From Tubiluchus corallicola (Eukaryota > Priapulida > Priapulimorpha > Priapulimorphida > Tubiluchidae), in contig JAQGDQ010000337.1 of assembly GCA_030141605.1 (NCBI GenBank), positions 1 to 64,000 on the forward strand: a DNA stretch of 64,000 bases. Direction: 5' to 3'. Under the pieces are notes generated by a model. The model was not told the DNA's origin and made no database searches. It was given only the letters and a program-made list of their open reading frames with translations. Both the position numbers and the translations under genes were made by a program. Positions 1-10,634 of the stretch are shown here, piece after piece. How positions within the stretch are numbered: the stretch's first letter is position 1; every line of letters starts with the position of its first letter.

Positions 1-8
1 TCACTCAG

Positions 9-116
9 GTGAGGAATTCAGAAACTTGATGAATGCTGTGAGACAGAGACGTGAGGATTGGCTGAGACGAGCTTCGCAACCGATTCCCGATGATACGCTA
101 TCTCATGAACGGAAAG
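9..116 (+). CDS. Possible internal exon of an unidentified gene
   Basis: A possible exon at the window edge. The reading frame starting at base 2 is open through this stretch and encodes a charged, helix-prone peptide containing NLMNAVRQRREDWLRRA. It is flanked by a plausible acceptor (CAG ending at base 8) and a donor (AAAG then GTATAT at 117), giving 36 codons with phase 1 at both ends. I do not recognise the family. The open frame is short and its upstream partner lies outside the window, so this may be chance. If real, the gene runs tail-to-tail toward, or overlaps, the CEP295-like gene on the other strand. Confidence 0.3.
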
Positions 117-765
117 GTATATCGTTCGTTCTTTTATATCGTAAGTGTTACTGGCGGAAATGGTTTTTTGTGGAGTAATGATAACCTGCTTGAATTCAAG
201 CACTGGTAAATATACTTGTTTATCTAAGTATTTGGCTCGTGCATCTTATATCTTATTAAAAAATGCTTTCCAACATTTCTTTATCATGTAAGTTTTTGTG
301 CTTTGGTTGTCCCGTGGTGTTTGTTGGCTCCATAGATTTAAACATGCGCGTGCAATGGACTCACAGAAAAGTGAGGCAACAATGGACACTATGTTCTAAT
401 ACAACTTCTATGCTCTGATGTATGACAAACACTGTGCGCCATGTTGTGCAATGAAAAACACGCAACTACAATTGAGGTAACAGTAAGGAATTGTGATGAC
501 AGTAAAGAATTGTTCGAAATCTACTTTGGTGAAAACGCAGAAACAAGATAATAGTCTTCTTCTTGAAATGCCTAACTTTATATGCACCACAGAAGCAATT
601 TTAGGTAAAAAGTAAATAAATTAAGCAGATGGACATCTAAAAAGTTGTACTCTAATCAGAGAATCGCAGGCTAGAGAAATAAATAAGTTTAAATTATCGC
701 CGTCACTTTCAGAAATGTTCCTTTAATCTTGAAGATATTTTTTAAAAAAAAAGAAAAATCCTTTA
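117..765. other. Non-coding stretch left of the CEP295-like gene
   Basis: AT-rich sequence with no exon I can support on either strand. It would hold the 3' UTR of the minus-strand CEP295-like gene if the stop at 766-768 is used. If the GTACGT site just before that stop acts as a donor, it would be intron instead. I see no clear minus-strand AATAAA signal close to the stop. Confidence 0.4.
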
Positions 766-2270
766 CTAGTTTCTGTGCAACGTACTTCTTTGTTTCCGCA
801 ATTCCAACTCTGAATCATCCAGTATTTTTGGCATTTTCTCTCCACTAGGTGGAGCTGGTGACTTGATCGTACCAGGTTTCTTCTGAGGGGTTCTTTTACG
901 CTTTGGTTTGGGCGTCTTCTGCTCCATTGGGATTGTCCAACAAGCAAACTTTGCTGGTGAGTCTGTCATGTCTTGAAAAAATGATTGCTGTTGGGTCAAT
1001 ACAATGTAATTAACATGAAGTCTCACACTGTAAGTATCGTTTCAACTTTGCGTAATCAAAGTTTATTTCCGTCCAGACACAAAAAAGAAAGAAATTCGTT
1101 TTTCACTTCTGTTCTGTTGAAATATGTGCCAATTTGTTTTGCAACAAATAGTGAACTAGCGATACTTTTTAAAGAATGTTTTATTGACAAACGAAAAATG
1201 GCTGATCTAGTTTATTTAAAGATAAGTTTACTTTAAGCTACGTAAGTGTCGCTGAAATATATCAGGAGTAAAAAATATTCAAGACGGGTGCGAGCGAGTT
1301 AGAGGGTTGCTCTGACTGAGGGGACGTCATAATTTCATTAGCCTAGGAACCCCAAAAAGTCGCAATCCAGTCCTGCATTACACAGACGGCTCAGAATGAG
1401 AAAAGATAGTTAGATTGTAGTCTAAACAGGTTGGTGGTTGTTTTGCTGAAAAGCATCGAAATTTCATCTGCGGATATTTTACATGCGGCGACGTGAAATT
1501 TTAGAAATCTTCGCACAGCAGTGCAGTTTACACATGACGTGTGCATTAAGAGTAAGTCAGAAGTACCGTTTCATTTTCAACACAGTGTAGTTTTTCTAAT
1601 TATCTTAATCAATAACCTTTTACATAGTCTTTATAGTATATATTATACATGCTATAAAAATGACTAGTCTGAAACATTAATAAATAGTTTATTTCAACAG
1701 CAATAGACAAAAACATCCAAAACTGACTTAATCAATCTGTAATCACAGTAACTCACTAACTATTATTAATCAACTCAGTAACTAAAGAGCATGGAAATTA
1801 AGTTATCCCACATACGTACCATGTTCCTGAATTTTGTCTCTATGAGGAAGTTGGTCGGGTTCAGTGGCCTCTGGACCAAGCTCTCCCGTCAACGTCACAT
1901 CCAAACTTGCATCTTTTAATTGTGCTAAAAGTCAGAACAAATCAAGTATTGGTAATCTCAGTTTTTTTAAACAGTTGTAGGGTATTAAGCAGTGCAGGCA
2001 TATAAACTTCTGTAGTACTCATTATTAAGGAGCCTAAGAGGCTTAGTTTTCATCATTTATTGCAAAAAGGGAAAATTCACAAATGTGAAATCATGGTATA
2101 TTGAGTTTAGACAGATGAAAATTTAAATTTCAGAGTTTATATTTCAAAATATCTTCTTCATAAGCTTTCAGAATATAAAAAAAAGTTTTACCGGTTTCAG
2201 CTACACGTCTAGCGAACTGTGTTTCTAAATTCAGTTGATGATCGTACTGCTGACTTGGTCCACCAATTCT
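766..2270 (-). CDS. CEP295: CEP295-like exons 9-11 and apparent C-terminus
   Basis: Exon 9 (2192-2270), exon 10 (1820-1924) and exon 11 (766-962) keep the frame. Exon 11 encodes a basic Lys/Pro/Arg-rich segment (TPKPKRKRTPQKK) and ends in a TAG at 766-768. Four codons before that stop the sequence AAAGAA then GTACGT could act as a splice donor. Exon 10 of the same gene uses GTACGT as its donor, so the stop may be intronic and the protein longer. Confidence 0.7.
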
Positions 2271-5200
2271 CTGAAAAATGTTGGGACTTTGTTAAATTTT
2301 ACATGAAATGCTCAAACTCTAAGAAACAATTCTTGCAAACTGCTCGTTTATAATTAATGCTATTAAAAACAACAGTCGTTAGACGAATGGAAAATAGAAA
2401 TTGAGACATGCCTTCTGATTGGACGGGCAGGCATATTTAACACTAGTGATTATCTACCTACCAGTTTTTTAAAACTAATAGTTATGGAGCTCAACATCAC
2501 TTTTGCCTTGCTTCTCTTATGTCACTATTTTTGCTATGCGTTTACAAAAAGATATAAATGATACTGGCCTTCTATTTCACAAACTGGCAAAAGAATAAAT
2601 TTTAGTTAAATCAGTTAAACTTAATTCAAATTTAATCAACACAAGAACTCTTACAGCAACTTTTGCCTCATGCCATCTGTGTCGGTCGTGTTGAGCCATT
2701 TTTTCTAGATCCTCTATCAGTCTGTTATATTCCTGAAAAAAGACAAAAAAGTTTTAAATTTGATAATGATTTAGACTGACTGAACATTCAGAAACAACAC
2801 AATGAAAAATACGGTAATTTAGAATCATATTTCTATGATGTTAAAGACTTGAATCGCGCTAGAATCGCAGTGATTTAGAATCATATTTCTATGATGTTAA
2901 AGACTTGAATCGCGCTAGAATCGCAGTGATTTAGAATCACATTTCTGTGATGTTGAAGACTTGAGTCGCGCTAGAATCGCAGTAATTTAGAATCATATTT
3001 CTGTGATGTTAAAGACTTGAATCGCGCTAGAATCGCGGTAATTTAGAATCATATTTCTGTGATGTTAAAGACTTGAATCGCCCTAGAATCGTGGTGATTT
3101 AGAATCATATTTCTGTGATGTTAAAGACTTGAATCGCCCTAGAATCGCGGTAATTTAGAATCATATTTCTATGATGTTAAAGACTTGAATCGCCCTAGAA
3201 TCGTGGTGATTTAGAATCATATTTCTATGATGTTAAAGACTTGAATCGCCCTAGAATCGCATTGATTTAGAATCATATTTCTATGATGTTAAAGACTTGA
3301 ATCGCCCTAGAATCGCGGTGATTTAGAATCACATTTCTATGATGTTAAAGACTTGAATCGCAGTGATTTACAATCATATTTCTATGATATTAAAGACTTG
3401 TATGACAATGTGGTTTCTATCACAAAACGCTAGAATCCTAACCAGTCCAAATGAAAGCGTTTCTGTCGTCACACAGGGTTTTACAAAACAGCTGTGTGTT
3501 CTACAAAACTTGCAGCATAGCAGACAAATGTCTCAAAACCAATGAGAATGCAAGACAGTTTCGAGCATAAAAATAAAGATCTGTACCGTCACATGCATCA
3601 GTTAGCAAAGAAATTTACACCCATTGATAACATTTTTTGGTTTTGGGTGCCAGGGTGTCAAAATTTGAAAGATAATGTCCTGTTCAGAGCCAAATAAAAA
3701 CTTCAGAAGATTACCTGTCTCGCTCGTTCTGACTGCAAAGCGTGTCTGTGTCTAAGGTCGGCTCGACTAGACTGCTCGGCAGCGAGCTGCTCTGCTTCCT
3801 CTCTCTGCGTTGCCATGGTAACTTCTTCCTCAGCTGCAGCGGTTATAGCATCCTGGACCTAAAATCATAAAACATGTTCATGATTGCTTGCAATAAAATC
3901 TATAAGTGAAACAATAATTGCAAACATCATCAAGCAAACTGTACACACCCAAAATAATTCAGCTCAAATAATTCATTAAATTCATAATCTTAGCCGCAAA
4001 TTTGTTATTAATAGAATAAAACTACAATTTTTAATTTTTATAACTAAAGGAAATGAAATGCGTAAAAGACGAGATCCTATTTGAATCAGGACTTCTGTAC
4101 CTTAGCTCTGGTACCATGTCCGCAAGATGACACAGCTCATTAAGGTCTTAAATCACGATAATTGTGGGTTCATCAACCAAGTTTAACATCTTACCAAACT
4201 GAAACCTATGTAAACTTCCCTACATACATCTTATGATAACAGTTGTAAACAAACCAAGCTAGTTAAAAAATTCACAACCTAACGACTAAACGCATGATGC
4301 AGAGCACTACGTTAATAACACGTACTTTGCCATAACTTACCTGGTCAAAAGCGGTTGCACGTTCCACACCTGCCATTGTTTGTACTGGCCACGTTAGACC
4401 ACTTTCTGTCGTTAATTCCACTTTAGATGGCGGCTCAACTTTAGCAGATACATTTGCATGTGCAGCATGCATTTTAGATTTGCCAATAACTAACATTGTA
4501 AGAAAACACCCATAAATTAAGGTAAAAAAAGTTACGCGGATGGTTTTTTATACGCACATAACGATCTAACGAGTTTTATAAGTTTCTCTTTTAAAGTGAA
4601 AAAGCACATTAATATATTAAATTTATTACATTATTTCACCATAAACAGTTAAGCAGCATCAGTATAAAGATATTCAAACAATATCAAATTGATGCAGTAT
4701 CGCCATTTTTGCATCATTTGACTCTTGTGAGTGTAGTGACTAGATTCTGCTATGATGCCTGCTACAGTGACAAGTGGCTGAGAAGCCCAACCGGCATCTT
4801 AATAAAGACAACACGCCTCGCAAACAGGTAAAATTTTGGTTTGAAAGTTGTTGGAAGCAAAAAAGTTCGATTTAAACAGAAACATTTATCTGATTTTTCA
4901 ATGCTTAACTCAGTAGTAAATTTACCTTGCGAACAATGTTTTTCAAGAAAGGTAAAGTCTTATGTTAATAAAACGCCTAGTCACAAGTATGGAACCAGCA
5001 AGTGAAGCCACAATTTTATGTTAATAAAACGCCTAGTCACAAGTATGGAACCAGCAAGTGAAGCCACAATTTTATGTTAATAAAACGCCTAGTCACAAGT
5101 ATGGAACCAGCAAGTGAAGCCACAATTTTATGTCAATAAAACGCCCAGTCACAAGTATGGAACCAGCAAGTGAAGCCACAATTTTATGTTAATAAAACGC

Positions 5201-8200
5201 CTAGTCACAAGTATGGAACCAGCAAGTGAAGCCACAATTTTATGTTAATAAAACGCCTAGTCACAAGTATGGAACCAGCAAGTGAAGCCACAATTTTATG
5301 TTAATAAAACGCCTAGTCACAAGTATGGAACCAGCAAGTGAAGCCACAATTTTATGTCAATAAAACGCCCAGTCACAAGTATGGAACCAGCAAGTGAAGC
5401 CACAATTTTATGTTAATAAAACGCCTAGTCACAAGTATGGAACCAGCAAGTGAAACCACAATTTCATGTTAATAAAACGCCCAGTCACAAGCATGGAACC
5501 AGCAAGTGAAACCACAATTTTATGTTAATAAAACGCCTAGTCACAAGTATGGAACCAGCAAGTGAAGCCACAATTTTATGTTAATAAAACGCCTAGTCAC
5601 AAGCATGGAACCAGCAAGTGAAACCACAATTTTATGTTAATAAAACGCCTAGTCACAAGTATGGAACCAGCAAGTGAAGCCACAATTTAATGTTAATAAA
5701 ACGCCTAGTCACAAGTATGGAACCAGCAAGTGAAGCCACAATTTAATGTTAATAAAACGCCTAGTCACAAGTATGGAACCAGCAAGTGAAACCACAATTT
5801 TATGTTAATAAAATGCCTAGTCACAAGTATGGAACCAGCAAGTGAAGCCACAATTTTATGTTAATAAAACGCCTAGTCACAAGTATGGAACCAGCAAGTG
5901 AAACCACAATTTTATGTCAATAAAACGCCTAATCACAAGTATGGAACCAGCAAGTGAAGCCACAATTTTATGTTAATAAAACGCGTAGTCACAAGCATGG
6001 AACCAGCAAGTGAAACCACAATTTTATGTTAATAAAACGCCTAGTCACAAGTATGGAACCAGCAAGTGAAGCCACAATTTTATGTTAATAAAACGCCTAG
6101 TCACAAGTATGGAACCAGCAAGTGAAACCACAATTTTATGTCAATAAAACGCCTAGTCACAAGTATGGAACCAGCAAGTGAAACCACAATTTTATGTTAA
6201 TAAAATGCCTAGTCACAAGTATGGAACCAGCAAGTGAAACCACAATTTTATGTCAATAAAACGCCTAGTCACAAGTATGGAACCAGCAAGTGAAGCCACA
6301 ATTTAATGTTAATAAAACGCCTAGTCACAAGTATGGAACCAGCAAGTGAAACCACAATTTTATGTTAATAAAATGCCTAGTCACAAGTATGGAACCAGCA
6401 AGTGAAACCACAATTTTATGTTAATAAAACGCCTAGTCACAAGTATGGAACCAGCAAGTGAAGCCACAATTTCATGTTAATAAAACGCCTAGTCACAAGT
6501 ATGGAACCAGCAAGTGAAGCCACCATTTTATGTCAATAAAACGCCTAGTCACAAGTATGGAACCAGCAAGTGAAACCACAATTTTATGTTAATAAAATGC
6601 CTAGTCACAAGTATGGAACCAGCAAGTGAAGCCACAATGTAGTGTAAGTATTTCATACATTTTAACGAAGAACAGTATTACAACAGAATATTAAAAGAGA
6701 AGCTGTAATACACATTTCTAGTTAGCAAATTAAAAACTCACTGGTATCTTTTTCAGAATCATCTCTGGGGGTCGAAGAAGGCGGTGGTTTTTTCGGTCTG
6801 CTGGCCACTGCGGCAGCTCTAGCTTTTTCTATTTCCAATGCAGATTTTCTAGAAGTTTTCAAAACAAATGTAAATTGAATTGAAAATCAAATTAATATGC
6901 ATGCCTACAAAACCCCACATGATGAAATCTTGGCTCTGATAAATCAAATAGGCACACGAACCTGTCAAGGGCAAGCTTGTTCTCATAAGCCGTTGCCGTC
7001 GCTTGTTTTTCACGTTCGTGTTGTATAGCAGCTTTATGTCTTAATTCTGCCCTGTGTTTATTACTTGCCGCTGACTTTTCTTTCAGACCCAGACTTTTCA
7101 GTTTTTCCTGCAAAGAACCGGAATGATCCATCAAAATTAAGCCGCTCGACACATTTTTGTGATAAACTGGAAAGAGCTGGTGAAATTTTTTAATTGTTAG
7201 CGACTCTTCTAGAAGCATAAAGTATTCCTTTTGTCAACTAACTGATTATTAACTTTAGTATCACTTTGTACTTTTACTGCTTTTTAAATGTAAGTTTAGA
7301 TGATAAGTTAGAGGTAAAAAGGTTTGCACCAAAATATGACAAAAATTTGTTTTACAACCTGCACCAAAAGGTGTCAATGCAAAATAACCAACACTTTTCA
7401 CATTTTTATGAACTCACTGTTCGCTAGGCTTTGCAATCCCACTTGCTAACTTTTCATCCCAACCATTTCCTTCTGGCCACTTTACTGACAATTCTATTTC
7501 CAATACCCAGTATATCTATTCTACAAATGCAGTGACTCGCAATAATATCCAAATACTAATATGTGGTGATATCTCACTTACTCCTAATTCTAACAATGCT
7601 ATAGTATCTATTGTGAATTCATTTATTATGCAGAGTTGGGCGCTTTAATCGTAAAATTAGATCTATAAAAAACTCTGATTTCTACCTTACAGAGTAAATT
7701 ATTTATTCTTGTGTTCCTGTGATTCCAACACCTCGTTTCATCTTTCTTTCATTAGCTTCTTCATCACTCATTCTATTCTTGTAGTATTATATCAATATCA
7801 AATACATCATAATCAACTTGTCCCCACCCTTTCTCACAGCCGCTATTCAACAAATAAGTTACATAAATCTCTTAATCTCATTCTCACTTGTAGAGTAACT
7901 AGCAATTTCTGTAATAGTGTGTCTGTGGAACTTATAAGTGATATTTCTACTCTCTGAAAAGCCTTTATAATGGGTATACCTGTTAAGCAATCAGCATTTG
8001 ATTACATGATCATTGTACTTATTATAAATGTACTTGTAATTGCAATGTCTTTTGTCAAACTAAAAGACTGTTTAAAGTAATGTCCCACTTCTGCATATGT
8101 TAAAAAAGACTTTGAAAATGAGAGACAAGGTGTAAAAAGTAAATTTATCTTGCAAAAATCTTAATCTCAGAAACATTAAATGCTAATAATCACAAGCTAA

Positions 8201-10622
8201 AGTTTTTGTGAAAATAGAATTTCCACACAAGGTTTCTGAATCTTTACTTCTCTTACAGAAACTTACCCATCAAGAATCATTTGCAAATAATTTTGAACTT
8301 TAGCACTAATTCATTCAGTACAAAGCGATTTAGTAGAACAGGTAGAAATTGTTACTTGATAAAAATATTTTACTCGAAAATTCTACGAAAACAAGCTGCA
8401 AATAATATCATTAAATTCAAGCTGTTTCAAAAGCAATTGCTTTCTTATAAGTGTTTTGTGCATACAAGCCGTCTGGATAAGACACTCCTTTTGGTGTTCA
8501 ATGATGAAAACTTGGTGACTTGTTGTGAGATTAGTGACTAATCTCCACAGTGAAAGCTCAATTCTAAACAAACAGATCATCAAGAGCAACGATGATCATT
8601 GGAAAACCGTAGAGTCTCAAGACTTGTCAAAACATTTTGCCTGCAATTTTCTTAAAACCAGCCAAATGTGGAAAACATTAACAGCAACATACAAGCAGAT
8701 TCCCTAAAATTAGCAAAATCATAAACTGCAACATTATTACTGCAAATAAGAAATTATAGAAAGAGTTTACAGTTCCCACACAATTTAAATACCATAACCT
8801 AGCCCTAACTGTAATCCTAGCCCAACCCTGACACTAACCCCAACCCTAACACTAACCACAACCCTAATCCTATGCTAATCCTAATCCAAACTTCACAAAC
8901 TAATTTCTAGAAACGGCAAGCACCGAGATACACTTTGACCTGCTTTACCTCTTTGACTGCATTATGATGAGCATCTCCTACATGCTGTAAGCTTTGCATG
9001 TACAAGTTTTCCAGCTCCTCTATCCGGTTTTCTTTGTCTTGTAACCATTCATCCTAACAAAACAACATCAGACAAATTCAACAAATTTCACTCAAAAAAA
9101 CACCAAAAACATATTTATTTTCAATTGAACTTTGCTGTGAGTGTTAAAATTATTGAACCTACCAATTTATGCGGAATGGTGGCTATTACCTGTATGGCTA
9201 ATTTGCTGATAGATGAAAACCTTAAAAATGTGGGAACTGGTCAAGTATTGAACTCAACACTTTGTGATTAGAATGGGTGCATATCTGCCACTGAATTGCA
9301 GACTCAAACAGACAAGCAGCTCACAGTTAGAATTCAGTGTTGAGTTGTGCAAATCAAGAAAAATTAAATGCAACTTAAATTGTAAAACATTAATTTGTAG
9401 TGATACAATATGTTGTTTGATTGCTGGGAGCCAAACAGGACCTGCCAGACTCTATAATTTGATCCGGTTTTGGCACTCAGCAGTAAGACCTAGCAGTGTA
9501 ATGACTTGGTTCAGCAAATACACCCAGTGATCTGGGACAAAAATTTAACCAAGCGACCAAAAGGTATAAATGTAAATTTCATTATTGTATTACTTCTTGC
9601 ATTTAATAACTGTATAATTGGAAATTTCGTAACACTCAAAATTTCAAATACTCCAGTCCCATTGGACAAAAAAATCTATCAATAGCTTTTTCAAAATAAA
9701 AAAAGACAATTTCTTCAAATGGAAGTCATGCATCTATTCTACAAATATATCTATGAGCTTCAGAAAAACACAAGTGAACAATTCACTAAAAACAAGAAAA
9801 TGACTGAGCATTGTTTAACAGTTTATTATCCAAATAAGGCAATTGGTAAAATTTACCTCTATCTCAGCAGCTAGAACTCGCAGATGTTTTGCACGTGACT
9901 GTTTTACTTTTTCACGAATTGCTGCCGCATGTTGTTTTGCCTGCTGCCTTACCTTTATTAAAAAATTAAAGGCAATAAAATTCACTCGATGCCAAAAGCA
10001 TTACGTAGTGTACACATATTTTAAACAATGTTAAGCAAAGAAAAGTGATTATCATCATTTGAGGAGCAATGGCTTTAGAGTTAGCCATTAACAGATATCA
10101 CTAAGCTGGATAAAGTCATAACTTATGCAACTAATTTCAAACCTTATGTTGAACTAGTTGATTCTTAGCTGACTCAGAACTATGACTGCAAATAATAATA
10201 AGCTGTTGTGTAATTAAGTACATTTGCTTCAAGGATTTTTTAGATTATGTCTTAAAAAACTTGGAAGCACTTGCTGGTAATTGTGCTAAGTACTTATCAC
10301 AAACACATTCTCAAAATATTACAAAACTCACTAATAATAAGGTAAAAGCAGAATATACTTATTTAAAATATATAAATAATATGTGTGTGCGTGTGTATAC
10401 TGTATCAATGTATGTATTATAAATTTATATATAGTCCATATTACAACCGAAAAGTAAAGCTACCAGTCAGTAAATTTTGATGAAAATACAGCAATACATT
10501 AAAGCCTAATTAAGCACACAAATTTTTACCTGGATAATCCTTAGTTTCCTTCGCCTCTCCGTTTCCTCTTTTAGAATTCTGGCTTCCTCGTTCGGACTTA
10601 GGCGATACTGTGGGTAGGCCAT
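766..10622 (-). CDS. CEP295: CEP295-like centriolar protein (eleven exons)
   Basis: Coding exons in transcript order are 10622-10530, 9952-9857, 9053-8949, 7107-6962, 6848-6742, 4489-4341, 3858-3715, 2732-2655, 2270-2192, 1924-1820 and 962-766. All junctions are GT-AG and phase-compatible, giving 432 codons plus stop. The N-terminus carries the family signature RLSPNEEARILKEE followed by ERRRKLRIIQ, then VRQQAKQHAAAIREKVKQ and a segment with ENLYMQSLQHVGDAH, as in the first 150 residues of vertebrate CEP295. The rest is a charged, largely coiled-coil protein. CEP295 and Drosophila Ana1 act at the centriole in centriole-to-centrosome conversion and elongation. Vertebrate CEP295 is about 2600 residues, so this is either a short N-terminal-only form or a gene that continues leftward out of the window. 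An acceptor (TTTTTATAG) just upstream of the ATG implies a non-coding first exon, perhaps ending near 10967. Confidence 0.85.
1100..1375. mobile_element. Dispersed repeat, copy 1 (hAT-like MITE fragment)
   Basis: This stretch is clearly homologous to 38580-38827, sharing ATATATCAGGAGT and GGGTGCGAGCGAGTTAGAG in the same order. It ends in a CAGTCCTG-type terminus resembling hAT ends. It lies in a CEP295-like intron. Only one end can be seen, so it is probably truncated. Confidence 0.55.
2655..4489 (-). CDS. CEP295: CEP295-like exons 6-8
   Basis: Exon 6 (4341-4489) encodes a low-complexity linker with VEPPSKVELTTESGLTWP. Exon 7 (3715-3858) is a Glu/Gln/Arg-rich coiled coil with EEAEQLAAEQSSRADLRHR. 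Exon 8 (2655-2732) encodes 26 residues with NRLIEDLEKMAQHDR. Junction phases are 1/2, 0 and 0, all consistent. A 56-bp tandem array lies in the intron just upstream, in gene sense, of exon 8. Confidence 0.8.
2813..3400. repeat. Tandem array, 56-bp unit, about 10 copies
   Basis: The unit contains TTTAGAATCATATTTCTATG and GTTAAAGACTTGAATCG; starts at 2821 and 2877 give a 56-bp period. Copies differ by point changes (CGCGCTAG versus CGCCCTAG, CGCAGT versus CGCGGT), and the last copies are degenerate. The array sits in a CEP295-like intron, about 80 bases from exon 8. Confidence 0.95.
4958..6640. repeat. Tandem array, 56-bp unit, about 30 copies
   Basis: The unit contains AATAAAACGCCTAGTCACAA and GTATGGAACCAGCAAGTGAA with an exact 56-bp spacing (4981 to 5037). 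Variants such as GCCACAA/ACCACAA, TTAATA/TCAATA and ACGCC/ATGCC recur in runs, suggesting local homogenisation of multi-unit blocks. It fills most of the CEP295-like intron between exons 5 and 6. Each plus-strand unit carries an AATAAA. Confidence 0.97.
6742..7107 (-). CDS. CEP295: CEP295-like exons 4-5
   Basis: Exon 4 (6962-7107, phase 0 to 2) encodes a Lys/Glu-rich helix with HRAELRHKAAIQHEREKQ, matching the KADLRHKEAL region of vertebrate CEP295. Its donor is GACAG then GTTCGT. Exon 5 (6742-6848, phase 2 to 1) encodes a short helix followed by a Pro-rich stretch (RPKKPPPSSTP), where vertebrate CEP295 also has a proline run. The 56-bp tandem array ends about 100 bases downstream, in gene sense, of the exon 5 donor. 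Confidence 0.82.
7540..7960 (+). mobile_element. Possible decayed LINE fragment
   Basis: One plus-strand frame reads RNNIQILICGDISLTPNSN, which resembles the GDVxxNPGP-type segment near the start of some CR1-like LINE reading frames. Stops follow quickly, and an 82-codon open frame at 7709-7957 gives no recognisable domain. Treat as a weak suggestion only. Confidence 0.25.
8775..8900. repeat. Telomere-like CCCTAA-rich dispersed repeat, copy 1
   Basis: Degenerate CCCTAA/CCAACCCTAA repeats preceded by TTCCCACACAATTTAAATAC and followed by CTAATTTCTAGAAA. A second copy at 42280-42415 has the same flanks (CCCACACAATTTCAATAC), so this is an interspersed family rather than a chance internal telomere. 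Confidence 0.6.
8949..10622 (-). CDS. CEP295: CEP295-like exons 1-3: conserved N-terminus
   Basis: Exon 1 (10530-10622) starts with ATG at 10622 reading leftward, then AYPQYRLSPNEEARILKEE. Exon 2 (9857-9952) and exon 3 (8949-9053) are both whole-codon exons. Together they encode 99 residues. This is the best-conserved part of the protein and carries the family identification. The intron between exons 2 and 3 holds no other gene I can support. Confidence 0.87.
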
Positions 10623-10634
10623 AATTATATTAAG

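Noticed and set aside
18-203. Minus-strand 61-codon frame as a further CEP295 exon
   Set aside because: It has no coiled-coil or family character and no clear splice sites; the opposite strand looks more coding-like.
4958-6640. Possible CRISPR array (regular repeats)
   Set aside because: Repeats are contiguous with no unique spacers and lie in an animal intron; this is a minisatellite.
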